This document shows, piece by piece, positions 24,454-34,473 of a stretch of 64,000 bases of DNA (the first letter of the stretch is position 1; every line of letters starts with the position of its first letter). The notes beneath the pieces are model-generated. The model was not told the origin of the DNA. It searched no databases and saw nothing but the letters and a program-made list of their open reading frames with translations. The DNA comes from Companilactobacillus zhongbaensis (lineage in GTDB: Bacteria > Bacillota > Bacilli > Lactobacillales > Lactobacillaceae). The stretch covers positions 1 through 64,000 of the forward strand of contig NZ_RHOM01000009.1 in the NCBI RefSeq assembly GCF_003946515.1, in the 5' to 3' direction. The position numbers and the translations under genes are program-made.

Positions 24454-26946
24454 TTATTTGTCGAATTCAGCTTTGTAAAAGTTTCTGAATAATACGGCAC
24501 TGATTGCGGCAACTGAAACACCGATGGCTGTTAAGACAGCTGTTCTCGTTGTGTCACCTGTTTGTGGCAATGTGCTATTTGTCATACTTGGATTTGCGGA
24601 AGTTACTGATGATGGCCAACCTGAAGTTGATCCATATACACCTGTTCCGTTGGTACCACTAGTACCTGTTGTTGTGGCTCCGGCAACACCGGATGATGTC
24701 GCATTAAACTTGAAGTTTACACTTTCAGTCGAGTTGAAGCCTAATTGAGAAACGTCGATCGTCATAGTACATGGGATCAATTGGTCCAAAGCACTCTTAC
24801 TTTGAACGTTAAAACTGAAGTCCATGAAGTTCTTGTTGTCTTTCGAATAAGTCTTCGTATCGGCAGCGTTGATCGAACCACCATTGATCGAATCGATCGT
24901 TACAGGCTTTTCACCAAATGTTGTTGGGTAAGTCAAAGTCATCATAACTTTGTAAGTACCATCATCGTTTTTAGTAACTTTAGCTTTACCTGTGAAAAAT
25001 TGAGTTGAAACTGATTCTCCTTGCGAAGGATCTTCCTTTAATACTTGATAAGGAATTTCGTCTTGATCATTAGTGCTTGTTGAGTCGGTATTAACTTGAT
25101 CGCCAACAGCAACGCTGGAACCTTCTTCAGAACTTGATGAAGAGTTTGTATCTGAATCTTCACCGATTTGATCAGGAATCAATTCGTCGTCTTCTTTATC
25201 AGTATCTTTGCCATCAGTTGATGGTTTAGTATCTGAATCTTTGTCATCACCTGATTCAACTGTCTTCAATGATTTAATATTAAACTTAAAGTCGGCAGTT
25301 TGGTTCATCAAACCTAATCCCATAACTTGGATCTTCATCGTACTTTCAAGAGGGTTCTTCAAGTCGGTAACGTCATCAATGTTGAAGCTAATATCTTGAT
25401 AATTTCTTGAATCTTTCTTGTACTCATCAGAATCAGTAACTTTTTTACCATTCATAGTCAAAATATCTACTGAAGCAATTGTAGGAATTTCAACTTGGAT
25501 CGTTACTTTGTAAGTACCATCACTGTTTGGAGTGATCTTAGCAGTCTTTGTAAAGTATTGACTTGAAATAGACTTGTTATTAGTACCTGTCTTGTAAACA
25601 TCAAATGTTATTGTTTGAAGTTTTGCTTTTTTGTCTGAAGCCTTGTTAGATTGAGTTTCTTTTTCTGAAGTCTTTGCAGGTTCTTTTGCATCTTTGTCGT
25701 CACCAGTAGCATCGTTGACTTCGGTTGAATTGTTATTATCTGTTGAACCACCATTATTCTCCGTTGTACTTGGTTCTTCTGTACTAGGATTTGTAGTACT
25801 TGGTTCTTCAGTATTTGCTTCTGATAATGTGCTTAAATCAAATTTGAAGTCAGCTTTTGGACTCATATCCATACTCAAAGAAGGAATTTGAATTCTCATA
25901 CTACTTGTTAATAAGTTTCCTAATTCCGATGGGTCGTTAACATTGAAACTAATATCTTTGTATGTACCAGAATCAGTAGTATATTTCTCTGATTCATTGA
26001 CATTTTTGTCACCCATGGTAAAGATATCTACTTGAGCAATTGAAGGTATAGTTACTTGAATCGTCACCTTATATGTACCATCATCATTAGGAGTGACTTT
26101 TGCAGTTTGATTAAAGTATTGAGTTGATACTGAAGGTTCTGTCGTACCTTCTTTCAATACTGAAAAATCAATAGTCTGTGCATTCTTCAAATCATCGTAA
26201 TGTGTCGTAGCAATCTTTATTGGATCTCCAACAGTAACCTTAGTACCCTCTTCAGAGTTGTCACTGTTTTCACCGATTTGTTGGGGGATCAATTCATTAC
26301 CGGTCTCACCAATTTGCGTTGGAACTAATTCATCATCGTAGTCGTCAGTATCGACTGTTTGATCATCTTTATTTGTATCCGTTTCAGGTTCTGTTTCCTT
26401 GTCAGTTTCAGTAGGAGTCTTGTCTTCTGTACTGTTATCTGACTTAACGTCTTTTAAAGTATTCATATCAAACTTGAAATCAGCCGTTTGATTCATCAAG
26501 CCTAATCCCATGACTTGAATTTTCATACTACTGCTCAACGGATTTTTTAAATCCGAAACATTGTTAATATTAAAACTGATGTCTTGGTAAGTACCGGAGC
26601 CAGTTTTATATTTGTCTGAATCAGTAACTTTTTGACCACCCATGGTCAAAATATCAACTGAAGCAACCGTTGGAATACTTACTTGAATGGTAACTTTGTA
26701 AGTCCCATCACTATTAGGTGCTATCTTAGCAGTTTTTGTAAAGTACTGGCTTGAGATCGATGCATTATTAGTGCCTGTTTTCAGAACATCAAAATCAATC
26801 GTTTGTTCCTTATCTGTGGTGGCAGCCTTGGCTGTTTGAGTAGTTGTAACTGGCGATAGCGATCCATCGTTAGTTACTGTTGCTGGTACAATTGCTCCCC
26901 CGAGCAACATACCCACGGCTAACAATCTAACAATGCTTTTCTTCAT
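24454..26946 (-). CDS. LPXTG cell-wall protein with four NEAT-like repeats
   Basis: An 830-residue surface protein. A signal peptide (residues about 1-40) precedes four related beta-rich modules of about 120 residues, starting near 45, 255, 445 and 640. Their shared pattern is YFTKTAKI, DGTYKVTIQV, VDILTM, and DISFNI..DLKNPL. The pattern resembles NEAT haem-binding domains, but I did not find a clear haem motif. Thr/Ser/Asp/Glu-rich linkers carry the repeated phrase IGE (VPTQIGE, IPQQIGE, IPDQIGE). The C-terminus is LPQTGD, a hydrophobic segment and a short charged tail for sortase anchoring. Haem capture or adhesion are possible. Confidence 0.8.
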   Translation of the reverse strand: MKKSIVRLLAVGMLLGGAIVPATVTNDGSLSPVTTTQTAKAATTDKEQTIDFDVLKTGTNNASISSQYFTKTAKIAPNSDGTYKVTIQVSIPTVASVDILTMGGQKVTDSDKYKTGSGTYQDISFNINNVSDLKNPLSSSMKIQVMGLGLMNQTADFKFDMNTLKDVKSDNSTEDKTPTETDKETEPETDTNKDDQTVDTDDYDDELVPTQIGETGNELIPQQIGENSDNSEEGTKVTVGDPIKIATTHYDDLKNAQTIDFSVLKEGTTEPSVSTQYFNQTAKVTPNDDGTYKVTIQVTIPSIAQVDIFTMGDKNVNESEKYTTDSGTYKDISFNVNDPSELGNLLTSSMRIQIPSLSMDMSPKADFKFDLSTLSEANTEEPSTTNPSTEEPSTTENNGGSTDNNNSTEVNDATGDDKDAKEPAKTSEKETQSNKASDKKAKLQTITFDVYKTGTNNKSISSQYFTKTAKITPNSDGTYKVTIQVEIPTIASVDILTMNGKKVTDSDEYKKDSRNYQDISFNIDDVTDLKNPLESTMKIQVMGLGLMNQTADFKFNIKSLKTVESGDDKDSDTKPSTDGKDTDKEDDELIPDQIGEDSDTNSSSSSEEGSSVAVGDQVNTDSTSTNDQDEIPYQVLKEDPSQGESVSTQFFTGKAKVTKNDDGTYKVMMTLTYPTTFGEKPVTIDSINGGSINAADTKTYSKDNKNFMDFSFNVQSKSALDQLIPCTMTIDVSQLGFNSTESVNFKFNATSSGVAGATTTGTSGTNGTGVYGSTSGWPSSVTSANPSMTNSTLPQTGDTTRTAVLTAIGVSVAAISAVLFRNFYKAEFDK

Positions 26947-27122
26947 TGTAATGCCCCCCTATAAAATGTATACGTTTATAATATCATATATTCATGGCTT
27001 ATACTTATCATTTTATTACTTGTGATAAACGTATTATTTGACCGATATCAAGCATTTAATTTTTGACACCAACTGACTAAGTTATATACTGTAACTATTA
27101 CTTTTTTGGAGGCAAATTTTTT

Positions 27123-28028
27123 ATGAAACAAGGTACTCATATCCTAACTTTAGACAACGGCTATCACCTTTGGACCCACACAGCAGGACAAGGCGATATC
27201 AAATTACTCTGCCTACACGGTGGCCCCGGTGGTAACCACGAATACTGGGAAAACTTCGGTGACAAACTAGCCGACCTAGGCGTTGAAGTCACAATGTACG
27301 ACCAACTAGGATCATGGTACTCAGACACCCCAGACTACAGCGACCCTGAAATTGCTAAGAAATACTTAACATATGACTACTTCCTAGAAGAAGTAGAAGA
27401 AGTCCGCCAAAAACTAGGCTTAGACAACTTCTACCTAATCGGTCAATCATGGGGTGGCGCACTAGTCCAAATGTACGCCGCAAAATACGGCAAACACTTA
27501 AAAGGTGCCATCATCTCAAGTATGGTCGACGAAATCGATGACTACGTAAAAAGCATCAACCAATGCAGAATGGACGCATTAGGCCCAGACAAAGTTAAAT
27601 ACATGGAACAAAAAGAAGCCGAAAACGACCTAGAAGACGCCACATACCAAAGCTACGTTGACATCTTAAATGCCGAATACATCGACAGAAGACAACCAAC
27701 AGCCATCAGACATCTAGTAAACACATCAAACACAGACGTCTACGGAGCCTTCCAAGGAAACAACGAATTCGTCATCACAGGAAAACTAAAAGACTGGCAC
27801 TTCAGAAAACACCTAAAAGAAATCACAGTCCCAACATTACTAACATTTGGTGAACACGAAAGCATGCCAATCGCCACAGCCAAAATCATGCAAAAAGAAA
27901 TCCCCCATGCACGTTTAGAAACAACACCAAATGGAGGACACCACCACATGATCGACAACCCAGACGTCTACTTCGCACATCTGGAGAAATTCATCAAAGA
28001 CGTCGAAAGCAACAACTTCAACGACTAA
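27123..28028 (+). CDS. Proline iminopeptidase-type alpha/beta hydrolase
   Basis: A 301-residue cytosolic hydrolase of the prolyl aminopeptidase (PepI/Pip) family. HGGPGGNHEYW is the oxyanion region (about 33-43), GQSWGG the nucleophile elbow (about 105-110), and a late Asp/Glu and GGHHHM supply the catalytic His. It would release N-terminal proline from peptides. Third-codon bases become more A/C toward the 3' end (12 of 20 at the start, 17 of 20 in a late block), approaching element copy 4. Confidence 0.9.
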   Translation: MKQGTHILTLDNGYHLWTHTAGQGDIKLLCLHGGPGGNHEYWENFGDKLADLGVEVTMYDQLGSWYSDTPDYSDPEIAKKYLTYDYFLEEVEEVRQKLGLDNFYLIGQSWGGALVQMYAAKYGKHLKGAIISSMVDEIDDYVKSINQCRMDALGPDKVKYMEQKEAENDLEDATYQSYVDILNAEYIDRRQPTAIRHLVNTSNTDVYGAFQGNNEFVITGKLKDWHFRKHLKEITVPTLLTFGEHESMPIATAKIMQKEIPHARLETTPNGGHHHMIDNPDVYFAHLEKFIKDVESNNFND

Positions 28029-28057
28029 AAAAGAAAAACAAACATAACGAGACAAAA

Positions 28058-28108
28058 GAAAAAACCGGAAAATACAAGGATGAAAAATACAAGTATTCCG
28101 GTTTTTTG
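28058..28108 (+). terminator. Terminator of the prolyl aminopeptidase gene
   Basis: AAAACCGGAA ... TTCCGGTTTTTTG; the stem is 10 bases followed by T. Confidence 0.75.
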
Positions 28109-28121
28109 TTTTCCTAAACCA

Positions 28122-28682
28122 GGCGAGAGTGCGCGAAGCAGCACGCGAGCCAAGAAATATATTAATTAATATAGAAGAAACTCATAAAATATTGCAAAAC
28201 CCAAAAACAAATAACGCATTAAGGTTTTAAGATTCAAATTTTAATGTTTTGACATAGAGGTTTTGAACGAAGGTTTTGATTGAAGGTTTTAATCTTACCA
28301 ACAAAGGTAGAAATTGAGATAGACCACAAAACCTAGGACGCGCAAAAAGTGCCAACTTGCTCAAAAAAACTCGGTCCCACCCCAAAAAAAAGGGGGGGAT
28401 TGTTGCACTATCTAGACGGAGGGGCCCGGGGATACAGACCTCAGCACCTAAATTATTCTTAGCGATTTATCGCTTAGAATAAGACCGAGTTTTGAGATGC
28501 CCGAGTGGTCTCCTCGGGTAGCTCAAAATCGCGTCAGGTGCGTTCCAGCGTCTGTATCCCCGGGCCCCGGAGTCGGCAGTGAACCACCAACACAAAATAT
28601 CACCTCAAACCCAACACACCTAAAATCACAAACGCCACCACAAACAAAACGCTTCTCGTCTGCCAAAAACTCTCTCACCTCT
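28122..28682 (+). repeat. Intergenic structured element, copy 4 (long form)
   Basis: Starts with the upstream block GGCGAGAGTGCGCG...GCGAGCCAAGAA, then an A-rich spacer, GGGGGGATTGTTGCACTA, left arm GGGGCCCGGGGATACAGAC, hairpin A identical to copies 1 and 2, hairpin B with a new stem (GCCCGAG / CTCGGGT), TGCGTTCCA, right arm GTCTGTATCCCCGGGCCCC, end box GGCAGTGAACC, and the tail AAACGCTTCTCGTCTGCC. Confidence 0.87.
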
Positions 28683-28692
28683 AGCAAAACAA

Positions 28693-29532
28693 CTATCCTA
28701 CACGACTAGTACCGTCAGCATAATTCAAACTAACTCCACTCTGCACATTAAAAATATAAACATTAAAATGCACCGAATCATCACCAACAGACTGTGCCTC
28801 CATCTGAACACCACGAGCCAACAGCTCATTACCACGAAACACAGGAGTAACCCGATACCGAACAAACCGACGACTATCACCCTTCAAATAATAAGCAACA
28901 TCCATCTCATGAGCCTGCATCTCAGGACTATTCAAAGAAGCCGTCCCAGTCATCAAGTTCTTCATATTATTATTCTGTCCAGTAAACTGATACCCGATCA
29001 AATGACTACGATTATAAAGCCAGCCACCCTTGATCCGTTTATTATGCCAACCAGTAGGACTAATAAACAACCGTTCACGCTTATCCGAAGGCATCAACGA
29101 CTTATTCAACAAAGCATTAGCAGCCGTAACTCGGTTCAAACCATCCAAATTACCATAAGACTGCCAAGCACCGGAAGCAGTACTCATATCAGCCTGACTA
29201 AATTGCGGATTATTATTATTCACGGTAATTTGCTGTTTTCCTGCGTAATCTAATTGTGCAAGATCAGAAGCAGAACTCGAAGAATCATTTTGATCCGACT
29301 GTGCTTGATCAGAGTGCTTACTAATATAAGCTCGATTCTGTTCGATCTTCTTCTGCTTAGTCTTGATCTGTTTTTTCAGCTTCTTATTACTCTTCAGTAA
29401 CTTTGAAGCCTTATCTTGAAACTCTGTTTGATCATTATTTTGTCCCGCATCAACGTTTGATTCGACCGAAACTCCGGCAAAAAGCAAAACGCCAAATACT
29501 AAGACAATTATCGCTTTAAATTGTTTTTTCAT
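28693..29532 (-). CDS. Secreted/membrane DNA/RNA non-specific endonuclease (EndA-like)
   Basis: A 279-residue nuclease with an N-terminal signal or anchor segment (IIVLVFGVLLFAGVSV), a Lys-rich coiled coil (about 40-75), and a beta-beta-alpha metal nuclease domain. The signature NRSHLIGYQFTG (about 180-191) holds the catalytic His, and NLMTGTASLN is the metal-binding Asn region. Relatives are streptococcal DNA-entry or secreted nucleases. It overlaps the preceding gene by one base (TAATG). Its last 22 third bases include 18 G/T, matching proximity to element copy 4. Confidence 0.87.
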   Translation of the reverse strand: MKKQFKAIIVLVFGVLLFAGVSVESNVDAGQNNDQTEFQDKASKLLKSNKKLKKQIKTKQKKIEQNRAYISKHSDQAQSDQNDSSSSASDLAQLDYAGKQQITVNNNNPQFSQADMSTASGAWQSYGNLDGLNRVTAANALLNKSLMPSDKRERLFISPTGWHNKRIKGGWLYNRSHLIGYQFTGQNNNMKNLMTGTASLNSPEMQAHEMDVAYYLKGDSRRFVRYRVTPVFRGNELLARGVQMEAQSVGDDSVHFNVYIFNVQSGVSLNYADGTSRVG

Positions 29533-30113
29533 TATTGTTTAGCCTTCCTATATCCAGCATTGATTGCTTCTTGTTCGGACGAGAAATAAACCGCATTTTT
29601 CGATTTCATACTGTAACCACGTTGTCCCGGCAAATGATAAACGTGCGAATTGACATTACCGATAATGTATTGCGAATCACCGCCGGAGATCATCTCATCG
29701 CCAGAGTTATTGGCATTATTATTCGTCGTTGGTTGATCCTCTTGTTGATAATCATTCGACTGCTCAGGACTAGCCGTCACAGCTGGAGCTGAATTTTGTG
29801 ATTCATTCTTTTCCTCCAACTGTTTTCTTTCTTGTTCCGTTTTAGCTAATTCTTCATCAAGCTGCTGGTTAGTTGCTACCAACTGCTTGTGTTCTTTTTT
29901 AGCTTGATCATATTCTTTTTTCGAGATCTGTTCAGTCTGGTCCGTCGACGAACTAGTTGAATCGGTCTCTTCTTCACTACATCCCGTCAAAACCAAAGCC
30001 ATCGTTAAAAAAACTGCTCCCGTTGCTAAGAGCGGCTTTAGTCTGACATTTTGTAAGTTAATGACTACGATGGTTATCATCGCAATCACTAGCATTATCC
30101 CGATCAAGGTCAT
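29532..30113 (-). CDS. Membrane-anchored protein with C-terminal sunset-like domain
   Basis: A 193-residue protein with two hydrophobic stretches at 1-18 and 28-45, the second ending VLTGCSEEE, so lipoprotein processing is possible. A coiled-coil region (KKEYDQAKKEHKQLV...) and an Asn/Gln linker follow. The last 45 residues (IIGNVNSHVYHLPGQRGYS...EAINAGYRKAK) match a small domain that I recall as the sunset domain, often beside secreted nucleases. Co-transcribed with the EndA-like gene; perhaps an accessory in extracellular DNA handling. Confidence 0.7.
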   Translation of the reverse strand: MTLIGIMLVIAMITIVVINLQNVRLKPLLATGAVFLTMALVLTGCSEEETDSTSSSTDQTEQISKKEYDQAKKEHKQLVATNQQLDEELAKTEQERKQLEEKNESQNSAPAVTASPEQSNDYQQEDQPTTNNNANNSGDEMISGGDSQYIIGNVNSHVYHLPGQRGYSMKSKNAVYFSSEQEAINAGYRKAKQ

Positions 30114-30186
30114 TTTTCATCCCCCATTTTTAAAGTCAAAGTTAATTTTACCTAAATCCGATCTCTGATACAAAATCCCCCACTGA

Positions 30187-30226
30187 TTTTGCCAGTAAAA
30201 AAGCAATATCCAATTGAGAATATTGC
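30187..30226 (-). terminator. Terminator after the flavodoxin gene
   Basis: On the minus strand GAGCAATATTC-TCAATTG-GATATTGCTTTTTT. Confidence 0.75.
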
Positions 30227-30236
30227 TCTTGGTCCA

Positions 30237-30680
30237 TTATTTTAAACTGTCGATAACGTAATCGGCTAGTTGATCAACACGTTTGAAGTCATCTTCATCA
30301 GGTTCTTGATTGATCTTAACTGAATCTGCTGCTTGATCACCATTGCTCGAATTCAATTGCATCGTGAAATAATCCACGGCACGACCATAGTGAACGTGAC
30401 CCTTGGAACTAGATCCAGCGACCGCAAATTTTGTACGGTCTAGATCAACATCCTTGAGGTCTTCGTAAAAGTCCAAGGCTTCATCAGGAAGATCACCATC
30501 GTGGTAAGTATAAGAAACGATAATGATAGCATCGTATTCTGGTAGGTCATAAGCGTCACTATCGACTAGTTGTTCCAAAGTAACGTCTTGACCCTTACCC
30601 TTTAAATATTCTTCTAAATGTTGGGCGATCGATTCATTGTGTCCAGTCATACTCGTATAAGATACTAAGATTTTGCTCAT
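30237..30680 (-). CDS. Flavodoxin
   Basis: A 147-residue FMN-binding electron carrier. The phosphate loop YTSMTGHNESIA is at residues 8-19, with Y/F-rich FMN loops (SYTYHDGDLP; AGSSSKGHVHYG). The start at 30680 overlaps the preceding gene's end by a few bases, so the two are transcribed together. Its redox partner is unknown. Confidence 0.88.
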   Translation of the reverse strand: MSKILVSYTSMTGHNESIAQHLEEYLKGKGQDVTLEQLVDSDAYDLPEYDAIIIVSYTYHDGDLPDEALDFYEDLKDVDLDRTKFAVAGSSSKGHVHYGRAVDYFTMQLNSSNGDQAADSVKINQEPDEDDFKRVDQLADYVIDSLK

Positions 30681-30688
30681 TATTTTAC

Positions 30689-31309
30689 CTACCATCTAAC
30701 GCTGATGCGTTTATTTTGAAATTTATTGTTTTGGATCTCGTCGACCATGGCAATTGCGTAATCGGCATAACTGATCTCACTATTTCCTTGATCGTCGAAG
30801 GTCAATTCTTCGCCGGCCAAGACGTATTTGCCAGTCTTTTTACCATCAAAAACAAAATTAGCTGCAGGACTAATGTAAGTCCAGTTGATATCGCTAGTTC
30901 TCAACAAGTCCAAAGCTTTTCCCATTTGCTCACTCAAGGGTTTTACTGCTTCAGGGAAATCAGCTTGTTGATAAAGTTGCTGATTGTGATCTTTATCAAG
31001 ATACAACGAACCAGCTCCACCGACCGTCAACAAACGAGTCTTCAAACCTGACAAGATCTCGATCAAATGTTTGGTCGAAGGAACGTATTCCACGACCTTA
31101 TCGCCGAAAAAGCCGACCGCATTAACTAACACGTCAAAATCTTTTACATCATTAGCCGTTAAGCCATAAATATCCTTTTCAATAAACACATCTGTTGGTG
31201 ATTTCTCAGCAGAACGAACGATCGAAGTTACCTCAATTCCTCGACTCAAGGCTTCTTTAACAATCATTGAACCCTCTTTACCATTGGCACCAATTACTGC
31301 AATTTTCAT
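30689..31309 (-). CDS. NAD(P)-binding Rossmann oxidoreductase
   Basis: A 206-residue short NmrA/SDR-like protein. The dinucleotide motif is VIGANGKEGS at residues 5-14; the rest resembles small NADH-flavin reductase or epimerase-like proteins (VNAVGFFGDK, NWTYISPAANF). The start at 31309 follows GGAGG. Paired with flavodoxin, it may act in redox or stress metabolism; substrate unknown. Confidence 0.8.
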   Translation of the reverse strand: MKIAVIGANGKEGSMIVKEALSRGIEVTSIVRSAEKSPTDVFIEKDIYGLTANDVKDFDVLVNAVGFFGDKVVEYVPSTKHLIEILSGLKTRLLTVGGAGSLYLDKDHNQQLYQQADFPEAVKPLSEQMGKALDLLRTSDINWTYISPAANFVFDGKKTGKYVLAGEELTFDDQGNSEISYADYAIAMVDEIQNNKFQNKRISVRW

Positions 31310-31371
31310 GTGTACACCTCCACTTATACTTCCAGTGTACACAAAATCAAGCAATTTGACTGAAATGAAGT

Positions 31372-32526
31372 TTAGTAATCGCTAGAATTTCCTAAACCGT
31401 CGAGCCAAAAACTATCTTGGATCTGGTCGAGCAAAGTCACTAATTGCTTTGTTTCTTTAACATCGTGAACACGCAAGATCCGACCACCAGCTAAATACAT
31501 GGCAGCTTCCGTCACCAAAGTCATCGGTAGACGGTCGTCTTTAGAGATACCTAAAAGATCACCGAAAAAACCTTTTCGAGAAATAGCCACCATCATCGGC
31601 CGTTTCAAGTTGTTGAACTGATCAAGATTTCTGATCATCGAATAATCTTGGGCACCGTGAACGACTTTGGAATAGCCAACGCCTTGGTCGATGGCGATCC
31701 GTTCAAAATCGATCCCGGAACTAGTCAACTGTTGCAAGTTTTCTTCAAAAAAATCGTACATCCCTTTAGTCAAATTGTGATATTCATGGCCACGACTGCT
31801 GTGCATCGTCAACAAGCCACAGTCAGAGTCAGCCATTAGTTTTAATTTTTCAGGGTCATCCGTAAAAGCATTAACATCATTAATGATCGAAACGCCTTCG
31901 TCTAAAGCAGCTTTCATCACAGGCAATTTGTACGTGTCGATGGCGATATTGACGTTGGGAAATTCTTTTTTAATGGATCGGATCAAAGGAATCGTCCGTT
32001 CCATTTCGACTTCGGGACTAACTTCGGTAAATCCAGGACGAGTCGTTTGGCCGTTGACTTCGACCACATCAACCCCATTGTCGACCATTTCTTCAACGTG
32101 TTTTAACAGTGCGTTCTCGCCTTGAAAGTATCCACCATCATAAAAAGAATCCGGTGTATTATTCATGATCCCGTAAATCATCGCGGTATTAGTCAAATCA
32201 TAACTAAATGAGCCGGTCTTCCAAATCATTTGATGAGCTTTTAAAATATCGATCAACTGCTCTTTGTTGGTCGCAAAAAACTTATCCCAAACTTTGATTA
32301 GTTGTTGCAGCGTTCTAAGGTCAAGCATTGCTTGAACGGTATCATCTTCAACTGTCACAAAACTATCCAGCTGTTGGATCAGATCGACTAACTTAGTTTG
32401 ATCAGATCCATCGATCTGCGAAAACTCCAACAACAATAAGTTTTGTTCGTCAGCCAGTTTGAGTAGAGCTTGACCCGCAATCGTATAGTCCATCCGTAGT
32501 CGAGCAGTTATTTCTTGAATATGCAT
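31372..32526 (-). CDS. folP: Dihydropteroate synthase
   Basis: A 384-residue enzyme joining p-aminobenzoate with dihydropterin pyrophosphate. Core motifs: YGIMNNTPDSFYDGG (about 118-132), NGQTTRPG, IAIDTYK, INDVNAF and VAISRKGFF. About 110 residues precede the core and are longer than in E. coli, as in other lactobacilli. It is the last gene of the folate operon, starting two bases after the preceding stop. Confidence 0.93.
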   Translation of the reverse strand: MHIQEITARLRMDYTIAGQALLKLADEQNLLLLEFSQIDGSDQTKLVDLIQQLDSFVTVEDDTVQAMLDLRTLQQLIKVWDKFFATNKEQLIDILKAHQMIWKTGSFSYDLTNTAMIYGIMNNTPDSFYDGGYFQGENALLKHVEEMVDNGVDVVEVNGQTTRPGFTEVSPEVEMERTIPLIRSIKKEFPNVNIAIDTYKLPVMKAALDEGVSIINDVNAFTDDPEKLKLMADSDCGLLTMHSSRGHEYHNLTKGMYDFFEENLQQLTSSGIDFERIAIDQGVGYSKVVHGAQDYSMIRNLDQFNNLKRPMMVAISRKGFFGDLLGISKDDRLPMTLVTEAAMYLAGGRILRVHDVKETKQLVTLLDQIQDSFWLDGLGNSSDY

Positions 32527-32527
32527 G

Positions 32528-33124
32528 TTATCGATCCCCGTCTTTGATTAATTGGATTAGATTTTTCGCAGCCCGACCACGATGAGTCAACGGAATCCGT
32601 TCTTCATCGGGAAGTTCTGCTAAAGTTTTACCTAATTCTGGTAAATAAAAGATCTTATCGAAACCACTGGAATGATCCCCGTGATCCTCACGACTGATCA
32701 ACCCAGTCACTTCACCTTTTGCCGTGATGACACGACCTTTCGGATCAACAGCAGCTAAGTAAGTGATCATCGTGGCCGTTCGTCGGTCTTCCGATAGATC
32801 CGCCATCAGATCCAGCAATGTTTGATTGTCACTTTTGGCTTTATCTTGATGCAGCTCCCTTTTCGTCGTCACGCCCAAAGCATTGGGTAAAGCCGGGATC
32901 TCGATCCCACTGTCATCACTGATGACCGGGCGCAAGATCTTATTCGATAAAAAAGTCGCTTTGTTCGTCGCATTATTTTTATAACTGTCCGTCGATTCAT
33001 CGGGAAACTTGACTGGTTCAAAAAAATCAGTGTACTGAGCCGCGTTTAAGCCGAAAAATTCAAGATCTTTTTGTAGATCCAAGGTTTTAAATTTGTTGTT
33101 TGAAGCAATGAGCCATTCCGTCAT
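32528..33124 (-). CDS. Non-canonical purine NTP pyrophosphatase-like protein (Xtp-type)
   Basis: A 198-residue HAM1/RdgB-family protein with ASNNKFK at the N-terminus, SDDSGIEIPAL, TYLAAVDPKGR, GFDKIFYLPELGKTLAEL and SHRG-like THRGRA. The family hydrolyses dITP/XTP. The position between folC and folP matches the L. plantarum folate cluster (xtp3), so it may act on the pterin triphosphate pathway, but this is inference. Confidence 0.88.
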   Translation of the reverse strand: MTEWLIASNNKFKTLDLQKDLEFFGLNAAQYTDFFEPVKFPDESTDSYKNNATNKATFLSNKILRPVISDDSGIEIPALPNALGVTTKRELHQDKAKSDNQTLLDLMADLSEDRRTATMITYLAAVDPKGRVITAKGEVTGLISREDHGDHSSGFDKIFYLPELGKTLAELPDEERIPLTHRGRAAKNLIQLIKDGDR

Positions 33125-33136
33125 CGTATCACCTCA

Positions 33137-34462
33137 TTATTCATTCCAAAGTGGCTTGATCTGGTTGATCAAGTAAAATGAGCCAGTAAAAATCACTAAA
33201 TCTGAAGCTGTTTTTTGCAGCTCACGAGCCTTGTCGAGAGCATCCGTGATAGAGTCCGCCAAAAAAATATCTTTACCGTCACTTTCGGGATCATCTTTAA
33301 ACACTTGATACAAGTCTACAGCTGGTAATGCTCGCTCAAAATTATTGGGACTCGTCACGATAAAGGTGGCCGGCAATTCTAGCAAGATGTCGACGCATTT
33401 TTGATATTGCTTATCTGCCAAAAAGCCGACTACTACGATCAACTTTTTATTGGCGCGTAACTTCGTGATCGAATCGACCAATCCCTTGATCGCGTTGACA
33501 TTGTGGGCTGCGTCTAACACCACAGTTGGATTCTTTGTCAATTGCTGCATCCGTCCTGGCAAAGAGACCGTTTTGAGCATCGATATTAAATTGTCAGCTG
33601 TGATCTTGATTTCACTGTCTTGATTAAAAAGCTCGATCCAATTCAAGACATTTTGCAAATTCTTGATCTGATAAAGTCCGCCGAGATTAAAGTAGACATC
33701 GTCGTAATGCTTTTTTCGAAAATACAAATTAACGACAGAATAAGTTAAATGTTCCTCATCCAAGGCCACATTGTAGCTACCCGTTTGGGTCAAACTCGCC
33801 TGCTGATGGTCTGCTTCATTTTGTAAAATTTGTTCTGCACGACTATTTTGAGTAGGATAACTCACTACCTTAATGCCCGGTTTGATGATCTTCGACTTGG
33901 CCGTAGCGATCTCTTCAATGGTCGATCCTAGAAATTTCATGTGATCCATATCGATCTTCGTGAACACGGCATACTCAACATTTCGCGTAGCATTAGTAGC
34001 ATCGAGCTCGCCACCCATACCGCATTCATAAATGACGTAGTCAAGAGCTCGTTCGTTGAAATAGATCACGGATACTAAATACCAAGTTTCAAAAACGGAG
34101 AAATCTTTTTGGCTCAAATCCAATTGATTCCAAGCCGACTCCAAAGCCTCGTAACAATCAACAAAGTCATGCTCGGAGATCGTCACTCCATTTTGTCTGA
34201 CTTGTTCGCGGTCGTCGTAAAAGGCCGGACTAGAAAAAATACCGACTCGATAACCGGCATTGAGTAGCAGCTGATAGATCATTTCAGAAGTCGAACCTTT
34301 ACCATTCGTTCCGGCGATGTGGATCGTTTTGAAATTAAGATCTGGTTTGCCTAATTGATCTAATACCTTTTGAAGCAGTGGGATCCGTGAACCAGAATCG
34401 TTATATTTGATAACTTTGGGCATTGAAGCAACGATTTTACTATATCTTTCTTCTCCAAGCAT
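33137..34462 (-). CDS. folC: Bifunctional folylpolyglutamate/dihydrofolate synthase
   Basis: A 441-residue Mur-ligase-like enzyme with P-loop GTNGKGSTSEM (about 47-57), FSSPAFYD, YECGMGGELDATN, and DAAHN near the C-terminal third. It adds glutamate to folates. The start at 34462 is chosen from AGGAG 8 bases upstream. Confidence 0.93.
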   Translation of the reverse strand: MLGEERYSKIVASMPKVIKYNDSGSRIPLLQKVLDQLGKPDLNFKTIHIAGTNGKGSTSEMIYQLLLNAGYRVGIFSSPAFYDDREQVRQNGVTISEHDFVDCYEALESAWNQLDLSQKDFSVFETWYLVSVIYFNERALDYVIYECGMGGELDATNATRNVEYAVFTKIDMDHMKFLGSTIEEIATAKSKIIKPGIKVVSYPTQNSRAEQILQNEADHQQASLTQTGSYNVALDEEHLTYSVVNLYFRKKHYDDVYFNLGGLYQIKNLQNVLNWIELFNQDSEIKITADNLISMLKTVSLPGRMQQLTKNPTVVLDAAHNVNAIKGLVDSITKLRANKKLIVVVGFLADKQYQKCVDILLELPATFIVTSPNNFERALPAVDLYQVFKDDPESDGKDIFLADSITDALDKARELQKTASDLVIFTGSFYLINQIKPLWNE

Positions 34463-34473
34463 TGAGACCACTC